64,000 bases of DNA from Callaeas wilsoni (GCA_013398955.1 VWPU01014882.1:62001-126000); one strand, 5' to 3'. Counted from the stretch's first letter, positions 15,101 to 28,700 are shown. Numbers and translations: made by a program. Notes: generated by a model from the letters alone, not told the origin.

Positions 15101-15709
15101 GCTCTGTAAAATGTTCTTCATAAAAAGATTCTACTTAAAGGCTACTATGAGAGGACATAGAAAGTCTATGAGGTCAGGCCTATGGCTGCACAGTTTGAAT
15201 CATATCTTTAGGGAAATCCAGTGCAAGAGCTGGAGATGCTGGGCAGCTGCAGGAAAGTTTAGTTTTCTGACTAAATGCATCTGCCGCTGGTGTTTTGACA
15301 GCTTTCAAAATTAGATGGCGCTTGCAAATATCCATGTCTCTTAATGCAAAATCTTTATGGATGGCTGTATCTGAAGGAAATATTCCCTGCAGGTTATGGT
15401 TGCAAATGATTGCTGATTTGTGAAACTCACGCCCCCAATAAAAAGTGGTGGGTAGGTGGGGCTCTTTCAAGTCTTTCTCCCTGGAAATTTGAAGTGATTA
15501 ATTTTGTAATCCAAATGTTTGTCCCTGAGCCTTCTGCTAAGTTACCAATTTCACATTCCATCTGCATTCCAGCTAACACCAGCAAAACCCCACCAGTGCC
15601 TCCAGAGCCCAAGGTCTCTCAGCCAACCTAAACAATATCATACCTGCTACCTTGAGATGGTTTTGTTTGTGCTGCCTGGCAGGTGACACTGCACCTGAGA
15701 CACAGCTGG
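6133..15709. other. Intergenic, no gene recognised
   Basis: This is single-copy-looking DNA with no recognisable coding exon, RNA gene or repeat family. A block at about 7.1-7.4 kb and one at about 15.3-15.44 kb are AT-rich, non-repetitive and dense in homeobox-type and octamer-like motifs, so they could be conserved regulatory DNA. The stretch near 11.0-11.45 kb is somewhat richer in GC and CpG but too weak to call an island. Confidence 0.55.
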
Positions 15710-16274
15710 TGTAGTGATTTAACCCCAGCCAGCAGCACGCAGCAATTCGCTCACGCCTTCCCAGGTAGGGAGGGGAATCGGAAAGAAAAGATAAACATAG
15801 TGGCTTGAGATAAGAACAGTTCAATAATTGGGGGAAAAATGATAATACTAATAATACCAATAAAAATCAAAATGTAAAGGAGAGAGAGAGAGGAATAAAA
15901 CCCGAGAGAAACAAGTGATGCACAACCCAACTGCTCACCACCTGCTGACAAGCCCAGACTGTCCTTGAGGAGTGATCAGCCTCTTCTGGCCAGCTCGCCC
16001 TTGTTTATGTACTGAGCATGGTGTTCTGTGGTATGCAATATCCCTTTGCCTGTTTGGATCAGCTGTCCTGGCCATGCTCCCCCTCCCAGCTTCTTCTGCA
16101 GCTCCTGACTGGCAGATCACGGGAAATTGAAGTGTCTTTTACTTAGAGTAAGCACTACTTAGCAACAACCAGAACATGAGTGTGTCATCAACATTATTTC
16201 CATACTAAATCCAAAACACAGCACACAGCAGTTACTAGGAAGAAATTAACCCTGTCCCAGCTGAAACCAGGGCA
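15710..16274 (-). mobile_element. Solo LTR of an avian endogenous retrovirus
   Basis: Read on the minus strand, the element begins tgccctggtttcagctggga and ends ggctggggttaaatcactaca, giving the TG...CA ends of an LTR of about 565 bp. Internal landmarks include cttagcaacaaccagaacat on the plus strand and a TATA-like gtacataaaca on the minus strand near 16.0 kb. These match an LTR family that is abundant in many bird genomes. A GA-rich run lies near 15.88 kb. No internal retroviral genes flank it on either side, so it is a solo LTR. I could not find a clean target-site duplication, which points to an old insertion or to slightly misplaced ends. Confidence 0.85.
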
Positions 16275-19200
16275 CTGTCCTTCAGAGAGGGGACAGTACA
16301 GCTACCTGTGCAACCAGGATGTCTCCAAGCCAGTGTCATGGTCAACAGACTGATGAATAAGAGACGAACAGTGCCTAAAACCCAGGGCTATATCAGGGAA
16401 AGCAGGAAGAGCTGCTTATTGACTGTCACAGCCATTGTCAGGTGTTGTACACAGGACTGAGTTTCATAGACCAGGGTTGAAGTGAGGTGAGGTAGCTCAT
16501 CTTCTAACTGGTGGCCTCCTGCAGGACTCTCAGTACCTTGATGGGCCCTCAGTGGCAGTGCAAATACTCATGTGTGCAAAAGGCAAGCACACGTGCAAAA
16601 ATCACACAGGCGCAAAATTACGAGCTCGTATGTGAGGCATTACATGACTCATCAGTTTGTGGGTGGAAAACAGAGGTCTCTGCTCCTCTATTTCCATGAT
16701 ACAGCAAAGAGGTGTCTGCAATGCTTGAGTGACCTGGTATTCTTCTGTGGCCTCAAGGATTCATGTCACGTTAAGCCACTTGCCTCAGGGAGCGACAGAG
16801 TGCAGGGCAGGCTTGTGAGAAGATAGTTCTGGGCCACAGAGCCTGTGCAGGACCATGTGTTACAGCTTCTGGTGCTCCAAGTTTTCTGTGCCTTTTTAGA
16901 AAGGCAAAATGAGGCTAAGATTTAATCAAAGCAGTTATTAGTGCTTTATAAAGAGTCAAGATGGAGCTACGTTTTGTGTTTTGTGGGTATACACTAATTA
17001 TTTGCTACTTATTTGCAATTCTGCCTTCAGATATGTTTGCTGTTGTCCCAGGTGTTCTTCAAAGACAACATCAAAGATGGCACCCTGCCACTGAAGCATC
17101 AGCACATCCTTAAAATGGCCCTGAGGATTCTCCCATTTCTCTGATAATGCTGTTGCTTACTAGATCATGTTCTGTACACACAGTCCTATTAGCAGAACAG
17201 GACCTAATTTGTTTCTCTTGGCAGAAAATCAGAGCTACCAGAGTTCCAGGGTTCATGCTGAGTTAATGCTGAGTTCCCCGCTCTGCCTGTAACTGAGCAC
17301 CCAGTTGCTACTGAATTTCCGGGCAAAGATGAAAAAAAAAAGAGAAAGGGGGAAGACTAAGAGAAAAGGAAATGTAGCTCGTATTTCCTGCATGACAGTT
17401 CAGATCATTGCATTTGGAAAAATAAGTCTACCTGCTACAAAAATGTGCAATCCTCTGTGAAATGTGGTGTGTATGTGTGTGGCTTTGGATTCTGGGGTTG
17501 GTTTAAGAGATTTCTCTTTAGCAGCAATGCTTAGCACACATTGGTAACAGGTTAGGCATGTCCATTTCGAAACTGGAGCTGTCTAGGGAGGGCTGAATGG
17601 AATAATTGATTTTTTTATCAGACACAATAATTGAGGAATAATGGAAAAGGAAAGCTCAGAGGAAGAAGGGCCTGGGAATTGTGGTAATACAAAGTAGAGG
17701 AATCCCTTGGGGACAGATCATATCAACTGAAGTGGAAGAAATATATAGGCTTTTCTGTCCTTCCGGCCTCCTGTAATAGCAAAATGAAGAGGAGAGCGGG
17801 GAGTATGAAGGGAAGAATAAAGTCAACTTCTTCTCTCTTTCACTCCATTTTCAGTTTAACTCTCTGCTGTCTTGTGCAATTGGAAGTAAAATAGGATGTC
17901 CTACCTTTCTTCCTCTAATTGATGGGCTGGGAAACTGTAATGGTCCTGAAAAAAACAGCAGTTCAGCAGGTTCAAGGCTAATGGGAAAGAGGCAGGCCTG
18001 GTGAGTCTGGGTCTGGGGTTTGGAAGATGCTTCTTGCAGAATGTCTAACAAGAAGAAGCTCATACCACCTCCTGAGAAGCATTTGAAGAAAGTGTGGATG
18101 GTCTGCATCAAGCAAAAACCCCTGCAAATGTAGATAAATGTCTGCAAAACATCAGGAAAACTTGGCAAAAGCAGCTGTCAATTTCCCTAAACTCTGCTGC
18201 CTACAAAACCTTTTAGTGATTTATGGCACCTTACAATATCCCAGGTCACAAAGACGCACTGCCTTCCCTTGGAGAAACCTATTATACCAAGTAGCATACT
18301 ATCATTTCCTGGTAAAGTTTTCTGACACTTTCTAAATTAATTAATTTCTTTCTCCCTTCTTATGTTTCTCCTCCTTCCAGTAATTTTGCTGTCCCTCTTT
18401 TATATCTGCCTACTTATCAGAAATGATCCTACTTTTAGTCACTGATTAGTAAACTGGTACAAACTTTGCTTTTCCCACCTTTTCTTGTAATTAGATGTCT
18501 CTATTCTGGTAATCAATATATATTGCTTTGTCTACAGCTTTTGGGTATTGAAATGCCCAGAACAGAGAACAATAGTTTAAGTGTGACATCCATAGAGAAA
18601 GAAGAGCATGGCTTGCTGCTGCATAATCTACACAGTGCTTCTATACAGGCACAAGGGGCTTGCATTGTCTTGCCAAAGTCATATGCAATTTGCCCTCTAT
18701 TATAGCCCTTAGTGCTCCAGTGTTGCAGCTATCTTTCCCATTAAGCACCTGTGGTTTGGGTTATTTTCCTCTTCCCTCCCTGATCTCAGATAATTACTTT
18801 TTTTCCCCAAGCTTAACGTTTCATTTGGGTAATTTCTTCCTGTTGTTTCAGTTTTTCCAGCTCCCAGTTTGTAATTTCTCCTCTTTGCCTGCCTTTGCAA
18901 GCAGACTCTTGCATCCTCTCTACTCTTTCCCCCCAGCTATTCCACATCTTAAATGAAGATATTAACAAAACCAGAATAAACAATGGAACAATAAGAGTCT
19001 TGCTGCAACACCCCTCCTGATGCTCCTTCACCAGGCATGTCTTGCAGGCAATGTTCGTGCTTTGTTACGTCCACATCTACGCCTTCATGAATTTGTTTTG
19101 TGGCTGTAAGAACTCACAAGCAGCTCTACAAAATTCCCTCCTTACCAGTGTGCGCAGAATTGCATCTGGTGCATTTTCTTTTCCCATCGTAATATTTTTA

Positions 19201-22094
19201 GCTAGCGTGTCAGGAAAGCAAGCCAGCGTGCCCTGATGTGCTCAGCCATTTCCCATCGCTGCTAACCCACAGTGCTCCTGTATTCCTCGCTTGGCAGCCC
19301 ACTTGCTTTGCTTGTGCTCCTCAGCTTTGCTTTACGTTGGTCTCCAAAACCTGTCCCAGCTCCCCAAATGCCAATATACATCCTTAACCTGTGGTGGATG
19401 CAGCCCTTTGCAATTCCCTTCCAAGCTCACTGCAGTTTATAGGACCAGAGCCTCAGCTGCTATAAATTGTTATAGCTCCACAGAAATCAATTGAGCTATG
19501 TGATTTGTTCACCAGCTGGACATCTGGCTGGGATTTTATGAAAGACCATTTGCCTGAACTGCAAATAGGGCATTAAAGGTCCCTAGGGCCAAGTGAGCTT
19601 GGGGAATGAAGGAGGGAAAAGGAAAAAAAAAAGAGATACTGTGGAATATGCCAGCTCTAGCAGCCAAAAGACCTGGAAAAGAGCCAGATGAGACAGAGAA
19701 AACCATCAGCATGGACTTCTGTGCTCTGAAAAATGCCATTAATTGTACTCCTTGAAGAGATCTCTCACCTCCTTATTTCGATGGTCCACCTAGTCCTAAT
19801 ACAAGTTCTTATTCTTAGTATTGGGTCACATCCCATTCTCTTGTATTTCAGCAGCATCTCTCCTCAGGTAGCAAGACTCTTACTGTACAAGGTGCTGTAC
19901 ATGCACAAAAAGACCAAAAACTTATCTTAGAAACCTGCACACCACCTGCTACCTGTGGATACAGGCTGTGAGCAGAATATTGCTGCTAAAAAAGAGCATG
20001 GGCAACTTGAGAGGCAGTCAGCCTTGTCCTTAATGCTGGGAAAGTTGACCCCATGGGCTCCTGCTTCCTCTATCTTCTTCCCTCCCTTCCTCAGGTCCCA
20101 TCTTTTCACACTGCCCCTTTTCTTTTGGTGAATCTCCTCCTGAAAACAAAATCTGTTGGGCTGCATTGCTTAGAACCAGATAGTAAATGATAGTCGTGAT
20201 AGTAATACCATGATGCCTTGTGTCTGTGGCTAACACTGTGTCCTCCCTTTTCAAAGAGGAAAATGGGAAGCAGGGAAACCCATCAAAAGGAGAAGGCTTT
20301 CAGAAGATGTCAGGGCTGCCCAGTGCATGACCTGGCTGCAGTTTGTGAAATCTCGTGGCCACTCTCCCAGAGAACCAGAAATCACTCAGGTTGTCCTAGC
20401 TGAGCCACAATAACTCACTGCATACCCTCCCTTAGCTCAAGACAAGGTGCTCTTGCCCAGCCCTTGCAGGCGGAGGTCCGGGCAGAGCTCGGTGCCCTCT
20501 GGCTTGTCACCAGCCCTGTGTGCCAGCAGGCAGCTGCTGGTGACCCTGAGCAGAAACTCTTGCTCTGGAAAGGGGCCTTTGCTGCTCACCTCTAAGAAAC
20601 AGTTTGTACTTGAGACGGAGAAAAGCTGAGGCTTCTGGCAATCATTAGGAAAGCACTGAGGCGTATAAGCTGTTGGGTTGTTGGTCATTTGGGCAGTCCC
20701 CAAGAGGCATTTGTGTGGATGGGAGGATGAAAAATGTGCCTTACACAACATGTGTAAATGGCAACTAATTTTTCTTTTTTTTTCTTCTTTTATTTTTTTC
20801 TTTTTCCGGAGTGCAAAAGGCCTATAAAACAATTAGAGCTTAAAATTGGACTCCTGGCAGAGAAGGAGAGAGGGAGTTTATGCCTTGTTAAGTGTAATCA
20901 GTCTGGTGATAAGGGGACAATTTCAGCTGTGTGAGATATAATTACATCATAAACTCCACATTACAAACAGGGCAAGCAGAGGTGAAAAGGTAAAGAGGGA
21001 ATCAACTATGCTGCCCTTTGGGGGACGTGGCAGAGGAGACTTTTCTGGACTCCATTTCCCAGGGAAACTTCTCCAGCTGGAATGGGAGCTGTGAGCATGC
21101 AGGAAAGGCACGCTGGCACCTGAGGGCTACTGCCTGCCCTCATTCTGCCGGGCAGCTGGATGGGGTGCCTTGCCATGGCCACACCTGGGGTTTCACATCT
21201 GCCACCTGGACTGGAATCTCACTTTGGGCAAGTTAAATATTAATCATGTTTCAGAAAACAGACAAACACTTCTTTGTGGCCTGAAGCTGGAGGAGAGTGT
21301 CTGTGGCTTCGCTGCCAGCTGAATTTAGGACGACAGCCAGCTACAAAGAAAAAGGAGGCACAAATAACCCTTCCAGGTGGTGGTGGCACACCTGAGGCTG
21401 AGGACGCAGAGCCTGTTTGCAGGGACAGGGGCTGCAGCACAGCTCAGCGCCGAGCTGCAGAGCTGGAATAAAGAAACCAAAAGAGGTGGGAATGCTCCTC
21501 TGGAGCCCACTGCCCAGAAGTCCTAGACCTCAAACCCTCAAGGTGTCTCATCAAAGGAGTGGTGGTGCAGAGCTCAGCACAAGCTTGTCCCTCTCCCAGG
21601 CTACCTGTGGCTGCAGTGGGAAAGGGTCTCCTCCCTCCATGCAGGAAATCACATCAGGGACAGGGAAGGGACCAGACTTGCCCTGGGGGCTGACTCTGGC
21701 TGGCTCCAGCTGGGGACATATCTCAGAAATGCTTCTTAGAACACAAGTGACTGCTTGGGTCTATCCAGGAAAAATGAGAAACAGAAATCTGGTTTAATAT
21801 TTGCTACTTTATGTAAATACTTTTAGAGGTGATGTTATAAATGAGGAAAATTGATTACTAAAAAAGAAGCAACACATTGAGGGGATGTGGGTTTGTTTGG
21901 GAACAGTTTTAGGAAAAGCAAGATTTCTCAGTTCAGGGACTTGAATTATTGACAAAAGACTAAAATAATGTTGGGAAGTCCTTCTTTCATAGCTTTCTGT
22001 CTCAAAAACAGCTGAGCATTTTAAAAATAGTTATTTCAGTAATTCTGGTCCCCATTTCTGGTTTTGCTGCTAAAGATCTGATTTATAGACTAGA
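16275..22094. other. Intergenic, no gene recognised
   Basis: No coding exon was recognised. Pyrimidine-rich tracts occur at about 20.77-20.81 kb. The block 20.81-21.0 kb is unique, AT-rich and holds homeodomain-type cores (cctataaaacaattag, ataattacatcataaa) and a GATA site, so it may be regulatory. The segment 19.85-19.93 kb vaguely resembles an ancient CR1/L3 3' end. Confidence 0.5.
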
Positions 22095-22270
22095 GAACTG
22101 TGTCTGGGTCTAGGATCAAGAGTTGTAGTTTTTTCTTGTCACTAACATGCTCCATGTTATTAGATAAATCACTTAACCTTTCTGTGACATACTTCTTCAT
22201 CCGTAAAATGAGGTTGATAATCATATTTGCTTACTTCACAACAGTGTTAGAAGAATGAATTATCACTGTT
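22095..22270 (+). mobile_element. Ancient MIR-like (CORE) SINE
   Basis: The run aaatcacttaacctttctgt, then ttcttcatccgtaaaatgag and gttgataatcatatttgctt, followed by cttcacaacagtgttagaag and aatgaattatc, follows the MIR consensus block by block (an ACTTAACCTCTCTGTG-like core, then a TTTCCTCATCTGTAAAATG-like core, then a GATAATA-like stretch and a GGTTGTTGTGAGGATTAAATGA-like end). The similarity is clear but heavily diverged, as expected for an element fixed before the bird-mammal split. The 5' boundary is uncertain. Confidence 0.75.
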
Positions 22271-22619
22271 TTTATAACCACTTATATCCCTTTCTGAGGC
22301 AAAGACTGCTCTTTTTTTCTGTTCTAATGCAACAGCACAAGAGTCCTGCTCTGTAATGGATGTTGGTAGGCTCTCTTATGATATAGAAAGATAAAAATTA
22401 AATATAGCTTTTGACAATGCAGCAAACAGGGTTTGCAAGTATGACAATTACAGTGAGTTAGATTAAAAGAGCAGGGGCTCCTTTTCTTTTGGTGCTGAAG
22501 GAATGATCAGTTAAGTATAATTATAGCATCCTGAAATACAACCCTACCTCAGAGTGGGCAGTGTAACCCATCTGTAGCAACCATTCTTCTGTAAAGCACA
22601 GAAAAAATGATTGATGTTT

Positions 22620-22770
22620 ATACAGCCCTATGAATAGATTATTGTTACTTAGAGTGCTTGGAGAATTTGGTCAAGATCAAGTTGCATTAAGAGCTTTACA
22701 AGTCCAGAGCTGGGAACAGTCCTCACCCTAAGGAGCTTGAGACCAAAAGAGATACAGCATGAACTTGAGA
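22620..22770 (+). mobile_element. Possible ancient CR1/L3 3' fragment
   Basis: The order agagctttacaagtccagag, then gggaacagtcctcaccctaa and ggagcttgagaccaaaagag resembles the 'tgctgtacaaacac ... cagtccctgccc...gagcttacaatctaa' end of ancient amniote L3/CR1 elements. The match is loose and I give it as tentative. Confidence 0.35.
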
Positions 22771-25700
22771 GAAACCACGTCAAGAAGTAGAAATATGTAT
22801 GTCCAAGAACACAAAACAGGTCACTGCCAGAGATGGGGATTCCCAGGCTGATGTTATTTTAAGTCATTCTTGTCACTGCCTCCTTGTGACTATGGCTCAT
22901 GTGCTGTTCCAGGACTGCAGGTCAGCTTTATTCACACAGGCTTGGTGTTCTTACTGGGAACAGACACAAAAATGCAGACTGGCTAATCTGGAGACTTAGT
23001 GACCACGCAGACAACTGAGAAAGGAGGGAATTGGGGAAGTTTGAACAGGCTTTTGGAGTGGGACCATCACCAACAGCAGTCAGTGCAGCCTTGGCTAGTG
23101 CCTGATGCTGTTGTCATGGAAGAGACTTTCATGCATCAATCAGATCCGAGTCAGTCATTAGTAAGAAGCTCAGCACTTACTGACATATTACATTTAAAAG
23201 GACTAATTAGTCCCTGGTGCTGTCTACAAGGAAAGACTTAAGCTGCAAGTAGCTTAACACAGTTTCACAGGATGGCAATGAAGAAGCCTGGATTAAGCCC
23301 TACTGTGAATCATTACTGCCACAGCTGTAGCATCATATAGACTGCTCACAAATAACTCTGTGTGAAGTCGCCCTGACACCATTAGGCATCTTCTTGAGGC
23401 ATTCCCTTTATGACTGGCTCAGTCCTTCCTACTCATGCCTGTCCTTTTGGACCAGCACAGAGGGAGTAAGCAAGGGTCCTAGTTTATGGACAGAGAATTA
23501 CAGCTCTGCCTGTGCTTTGGGACACAGAAGTGGTTCCTTGCTCCTGGCTATGCCAAGAGCAGAACTCACACAGAATTGCTGCTCTTGTGCCTAGGCCACT
23601 TTATCACCCTCCTTTGGCTTTGGGGAAGATAGTTTTTGTCTTTTTCCTGGAATGGCAGGGCCATAATTTCCAGGAGTTTCAGGGACCCTTCTCAGTATGG
23701 CTTTCCAAAGGGTTTAAGGAAGGCTCACACACTGGAGGATGGGCCCCCTGCCCTCCCTGCCAAAGTTACCAGGGATGGTAAGGGCAGGGGTGTGGAGATG
23801 AACAGCTGGGGCTGCGAGGAAAAACACAAACCAGACAGGACCTCATGGAGCAGTGGGTGAGCCTTGTCCAGTCTGAATGTAATCTCCTTTGGACTGTGAG
23901 CCATCGTGAGACCTGTGGGACAGACTGTGGTGTTTGTCTGATGGGTTTCCTGCAGTGCTCCCCGATCCTGAGGCAGGCTCCAGCTGCCAGATGAGGAGAA
24001 GCAGGTGCTACAGGACCAGACAGGTTCTCCAGTCATGCCACCTGTGTACAAAGTATGCCTGTCTGGAGAAAACTTAGAGGGAAACAGTTTTGTTTGCATG
24101 CTTGCAAAAAAAAACAAACCCAAAAGCCAGTGGAAGCGCACTGTATTTTTATTCCCTATAGTCCTTGCCCAGCCTGGAGCCATCTCAGCTTGGCAGTATG
24201 GTGATGTCCCTGGGACAGTGCTTGCATCAGGATTGGACACCCCTCCTGCCTGTGCTTCCTGTGCTGTCCTTTTCTGCAGGGGAAAAAAACAAAGAAATCT
24301 GTTTATACACCAAAGAAATCTGACAGCTACTGGAAAAAAACCCAAAAAGTTGAAACCTGCCATCAGTGTGGGAAAGGATGAGAGAGAGAAATTATGGCAG
24401 GCAGTCCTGACACCACAATTTCTTGGCAGGAGACGAGTGCCTGCGCATCTCAGATAACTTCCCAGAGTGAGAAAGCACAACCAGGGCTCAGTGCAGAGGA
24501 GCAAAGAGCTTGGAGATAAAGGCCCCATCCTTCTGCTGACCCTCGAGGGAAAACTGACGTCCTTGTCACCCAGACCGGCCAGTCTGACCAGCTCGGCTCC
24601 TCACGCTTTCCAAACCTTCTGGGCAGTGGTTGGGGAGCTCTGTCTTCCCACCCAGCTGCCTCAGACAAAATCACTGTCTGCATAAGGGAATGCCTCCAGG
24701 AGCAGGGCTGAATCTGGCCACGATGCCATCACTTTGCTCCCTGTGCTGCTATGGGGAGAAATCATGGCTGGGTTTGATCAATCCCAGATGGACAAGCAGC
24801 CCAACAGTTGGCTTTTCCCAGTTTCTAAGGACTTAGCTGCATTGTCTGAGCACACTTGGTGGTCACCTGATACACGTGCCCAGGCTTTTTCATCCTTGGA
24901 AAAGGAAATAGTTGACATATTGCTTTGACTGTAACTGTTAAAAGGAGTCTGCCTTCCAGCTGAAGCAAAACCCCAGGAAATCCTTAAAAAAACTCCCAGC
25001 AGTGTCAGAAAAGTGACAAGAGACTGAAGCAAGGGCTTAATAATGGAGTGACTCTTCCAATCAGTTGGTGTGAGTTAATTAATTAATTGCTGCAGTTGCA
25101 ATGACATTCCCTTTGGCTGAGTAATCAGGGAAATCAGTCACCTGAGGCTCTTAGGGAGTTAATTGCCTTAAACTTTGTTAAAGCAGAATGATAATACCAT
25201 TTAAAAAATGCTATCAATGCACATTTCTTGTCTTTTGGGATCTTCCAAACCCATTCTTCATTTTGCAGAGCAAAACCTTTAGAGTTTTACTTGGAACAAC
25301 TGAGTAATGGAGACAGATGAGGTGGAGAAACAGGGAGCACAACTGTGAAATACAAGTTCTGTATCATCTGACACAGGAGTCATGCTGGTGAATTTGAAAT
25401 ACTCTGAATCACTCTTTAAACTTTCAGTGTCCATCCAGACTCCCGTCCTTTCTTAAGTGTTTTTTCTCCAGCAGGGAGTGGAGTTTCCCTGATCTCTTGG
25501 AGTCACTATTCTCTTTTAAACCTTGTATAAAAACTCCTTTCCTTTTTCTCCACCCTGATTTTATCTCAAAGAAGTGTTGGCAGAAATAAGAGAACTATTC
25601 TGGGAAGAGCAGAAACCCTTCTCTCTCCCCTTTCACAGCTACCTATTTCTCAGGCTGAAGCTGAGCTTCTCTGTCCTTTAGACCTCCCTCGCGAGTGAGC

Positions 25701-28700
25701 CCTTTGAGACCTTTGCAGGACATTCCGTCTCCTGTCAGTGGAAGTGGGTATTTTTGGCTGGAACCCCTGCAGACATCTTTTTTAGGAGCCAAAGTGGAGG
25801 CCTTTGAAAGATGTCAAGCTGTCCTGAGGCAAAACTAGCCCTGTCCCAGCAGCAGAAAAATCCCTGTCAGAAGAGCGAAGGCTTAGCCTGTGGTGTGTCT
25901 GGCTCTCAGGCTGTCGGGTCTCTGTGCCCTCCCTGCACTCCCTGCTTGCTTGTCTGTGGCTCCAACACACAGCGTGCTCCAGGCAGCTGCCTTTGCTTTC
26001 CTGCCCAGGGCTCCCATCTGTACCCTGCAAGGTTTTGGCTTCCTGACAACTGATGGAGCAGGAGGAAAAAAATTCTTTCTCCAGCACCCTGAGTTCTCCC
26101 TAGCCAGAGCCTGCTAGAAAACTTCACCTTTTCTTGATATTTCTGATTGGAAACAACCCACAAAAAGTGAGCTGGAATAAAGAAACCAAAAGAAGGAAAT
26201 ATCTTTGTCTCTCCAAAGTTCATCATATCAGAGACAGTGAGTGCATATAGAAGAAGCATTGAGAACTTGATGTTATCAGTTCCCATAATTTTTATCCCAG
26301 TTGTTTACAATGTTTATTTCTTTGTTTTCCTCATAAAGCCCTTTGAGTCCTGCTATTATAGCATAGTCTCAGGGTTTGTCAAAAAATGAAATGACAGCAT
26401 AGCCCTTCAAAATACAGAGGAAAGCTTGAAATTGTTAGACCCACAGCCTCAGAAGAGGGAATAAAACCAAGGGACTTGTGTTATAAATGGTACGTTTAAA
26501 CATTCCAGAGATTTTATAGGGCCATAATAATATTTTTCTTATTGCTTGAGGCTAGCAAAACTGGTATTGTCTTCCGCTTCCAGCATGAAGCATTCCTGGT
26601 CTCCAAGGGCCTTTTGGGGAGGTGACTCGGGGCTGAGTGTCTCAGATCTCCCCGCTGCAGCCCTGTCAGAGGCTCCCAGCGAGGGATGCCGCAGCTCTCA
26701 GATGCAAACCGCCGTTTTCTCCCTTCTATCTTATCTATCAGTCACTTCGTGTGTAAGCTCATACACATATTATTAAATATAAATACAAACCCCAGGCACA
26801 CATTTTTATCCTTAAGTAATAAAATCTAATGGAAGAATTTACAGTCATGGGTTGTAAAGCAATAATAGTTGTAAAATCATTTAGCAGGGTTCAAACACAG
26901 GTGAAAGGAGAAGTTCAGAAGTTCAGCATCTAAATATGTTTCCTGGCAGTTTCCTATGACAAACAGCAAATCCCCTATTGACATGGTACCTGTAAGGAAA
27001 GAGCAGAACTGCTCTCAGCACCTCCACTAGTATTTTTGAGTTCATGGCTTGTTCAGGTTTATTGCTTCCGAAGCACACTTTCTACGGGTCAGGTTATTCA
27101 GTGGGTAGTAGTGAGGGCTGGCTGAGAAGGTCGCTGCAGAGACAACAGGAATCCAAATTTCTGTACGGTGCCACTCCAGCCCAACGAAGGGCGAATAAAC
27201 TTTTTACTTGAGACGTGATGCACACGATGTATCACAGAGACCACCGGCATTACCTGGAGGGAAATTCCTGGTACAAGCAAGCCTGGGCTCTATTTTTATT
27301 TGCACCTAGTGCTCCACCAAAAAGACTTACATGCAATTAAGATACTTACATGTATATTGTTTATATTGCAATTTCTGCCATTTCTAGCAAGCAGCACTTT
27401 CTAGCAACTGCTGCTTACTACATGTAGCCATTCTAAGAGGGGCAACAGCTTTGTTAAATGTCTTCACCGTGCCAAAGCATGGAACACACACTCTGTTCTT
27501 AAGAGATTGAGCCCGTCTTCTTGTGCCTCTGTTGTTTATTGGTGTAAGAATAAAAGCTACTAAGCCTAGGCCTCAGGAGTTGCACAAAGCACATCAGGTG
27601 GCTGACTTTAAACTCCAGGTCCCACCTGCCATGTGGTGCCAGCCCAAGGCACTGAGATAGGAACCAGGTAGGAACCCCACAGCCGTTGTTAGTTCTGCTT
27701 CTGCTGCTGCATTACTTAACATCCCACCTGAACTTTGCCCTAATGATGGGGCCAGATAAGTTATGAGGTTGCTCACTGGATAAGAAGATAACTTTGCCCT
27801 ATGCTTCATTTCGTAATTATTTTTTTAAGAACAAATTATTAGAAGGTGTGAGAGGTACTAAACAGAGTGTACCTTCTCTCAATAAAAAATAACTCAATTT
27901 CTTCAGCAAGCTAGCAGAAAGGTGATAGCTACGATGCGTGCAACACAAGAACTTTAGCATTTCATGGTCTTTGGCACTTTTTAACTTAATTAACCTTGGC
28001 AATCTAAACTACGTCCAGAGAACCAAGGCTGTGCTCCCAAACAAGCCCCTGTTACTGCCCTATCTAAAGAAATAGCACCACTTCCTCGAAGCCAATCAAA
28101 CGCTCATATTTTTCCTGGGAATTTAAGATATTCGCTGTCATAATAACGTGCATAAAACGTATCTAAACATCCTGCACTCTTATTGGAGCAGGCTGCCATT
28201 TTGGTGTTGTGATATTTCCACACTCTAGGGTGCCTGGTGTGCTGAAGCAGGCAGCCAAACAGCTAATTCCCCAGCAATCAGCCCGTTAGTCCTTCAGTGC
28301 ATCTAAGTGTGTCATCCTTTCCCATGTTGTCCTCTGCAGTAACCCGCAACAGGGAACGAGCTGCCCAGAGAAGATTTCTGATGGGCTACCAGGGGATTTA
28401 GGGGACACTGCGGGAAGACAGCGGCTTAGAAAAGTGCTGAAACCTATCACTGGCCAAAGTGAGGATGGCACCTCTGTTTTGCTTGGTTTCTTCATGTTGC
28501 TAGGCTGTTCTTTTAGGGTTTTGTTTGAAATAGAAAAATCATAGAAAGCTTTAGTTCTGGTGGCAGTTAAGAGATTAGCAGGTTTACTTTTCCCCCTGCT
28601 TTGCTCCCTCTGTCTTTTCTCTTTCTTTCTTATGCTCTGTGCTGTTTCTTTCTTCATTTAGTCTTAATTCCTGGTGTGATTTGCTTTCCACTGCCCTGCT

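Noticed and set aside
25071..25090. TTAATTAATTAATT as an HNF1 site
   Set aside because: It does not fit the HNF1 palindrome GTTAATNATTAAC at the second half; it is better read as a short TTAA repeat.
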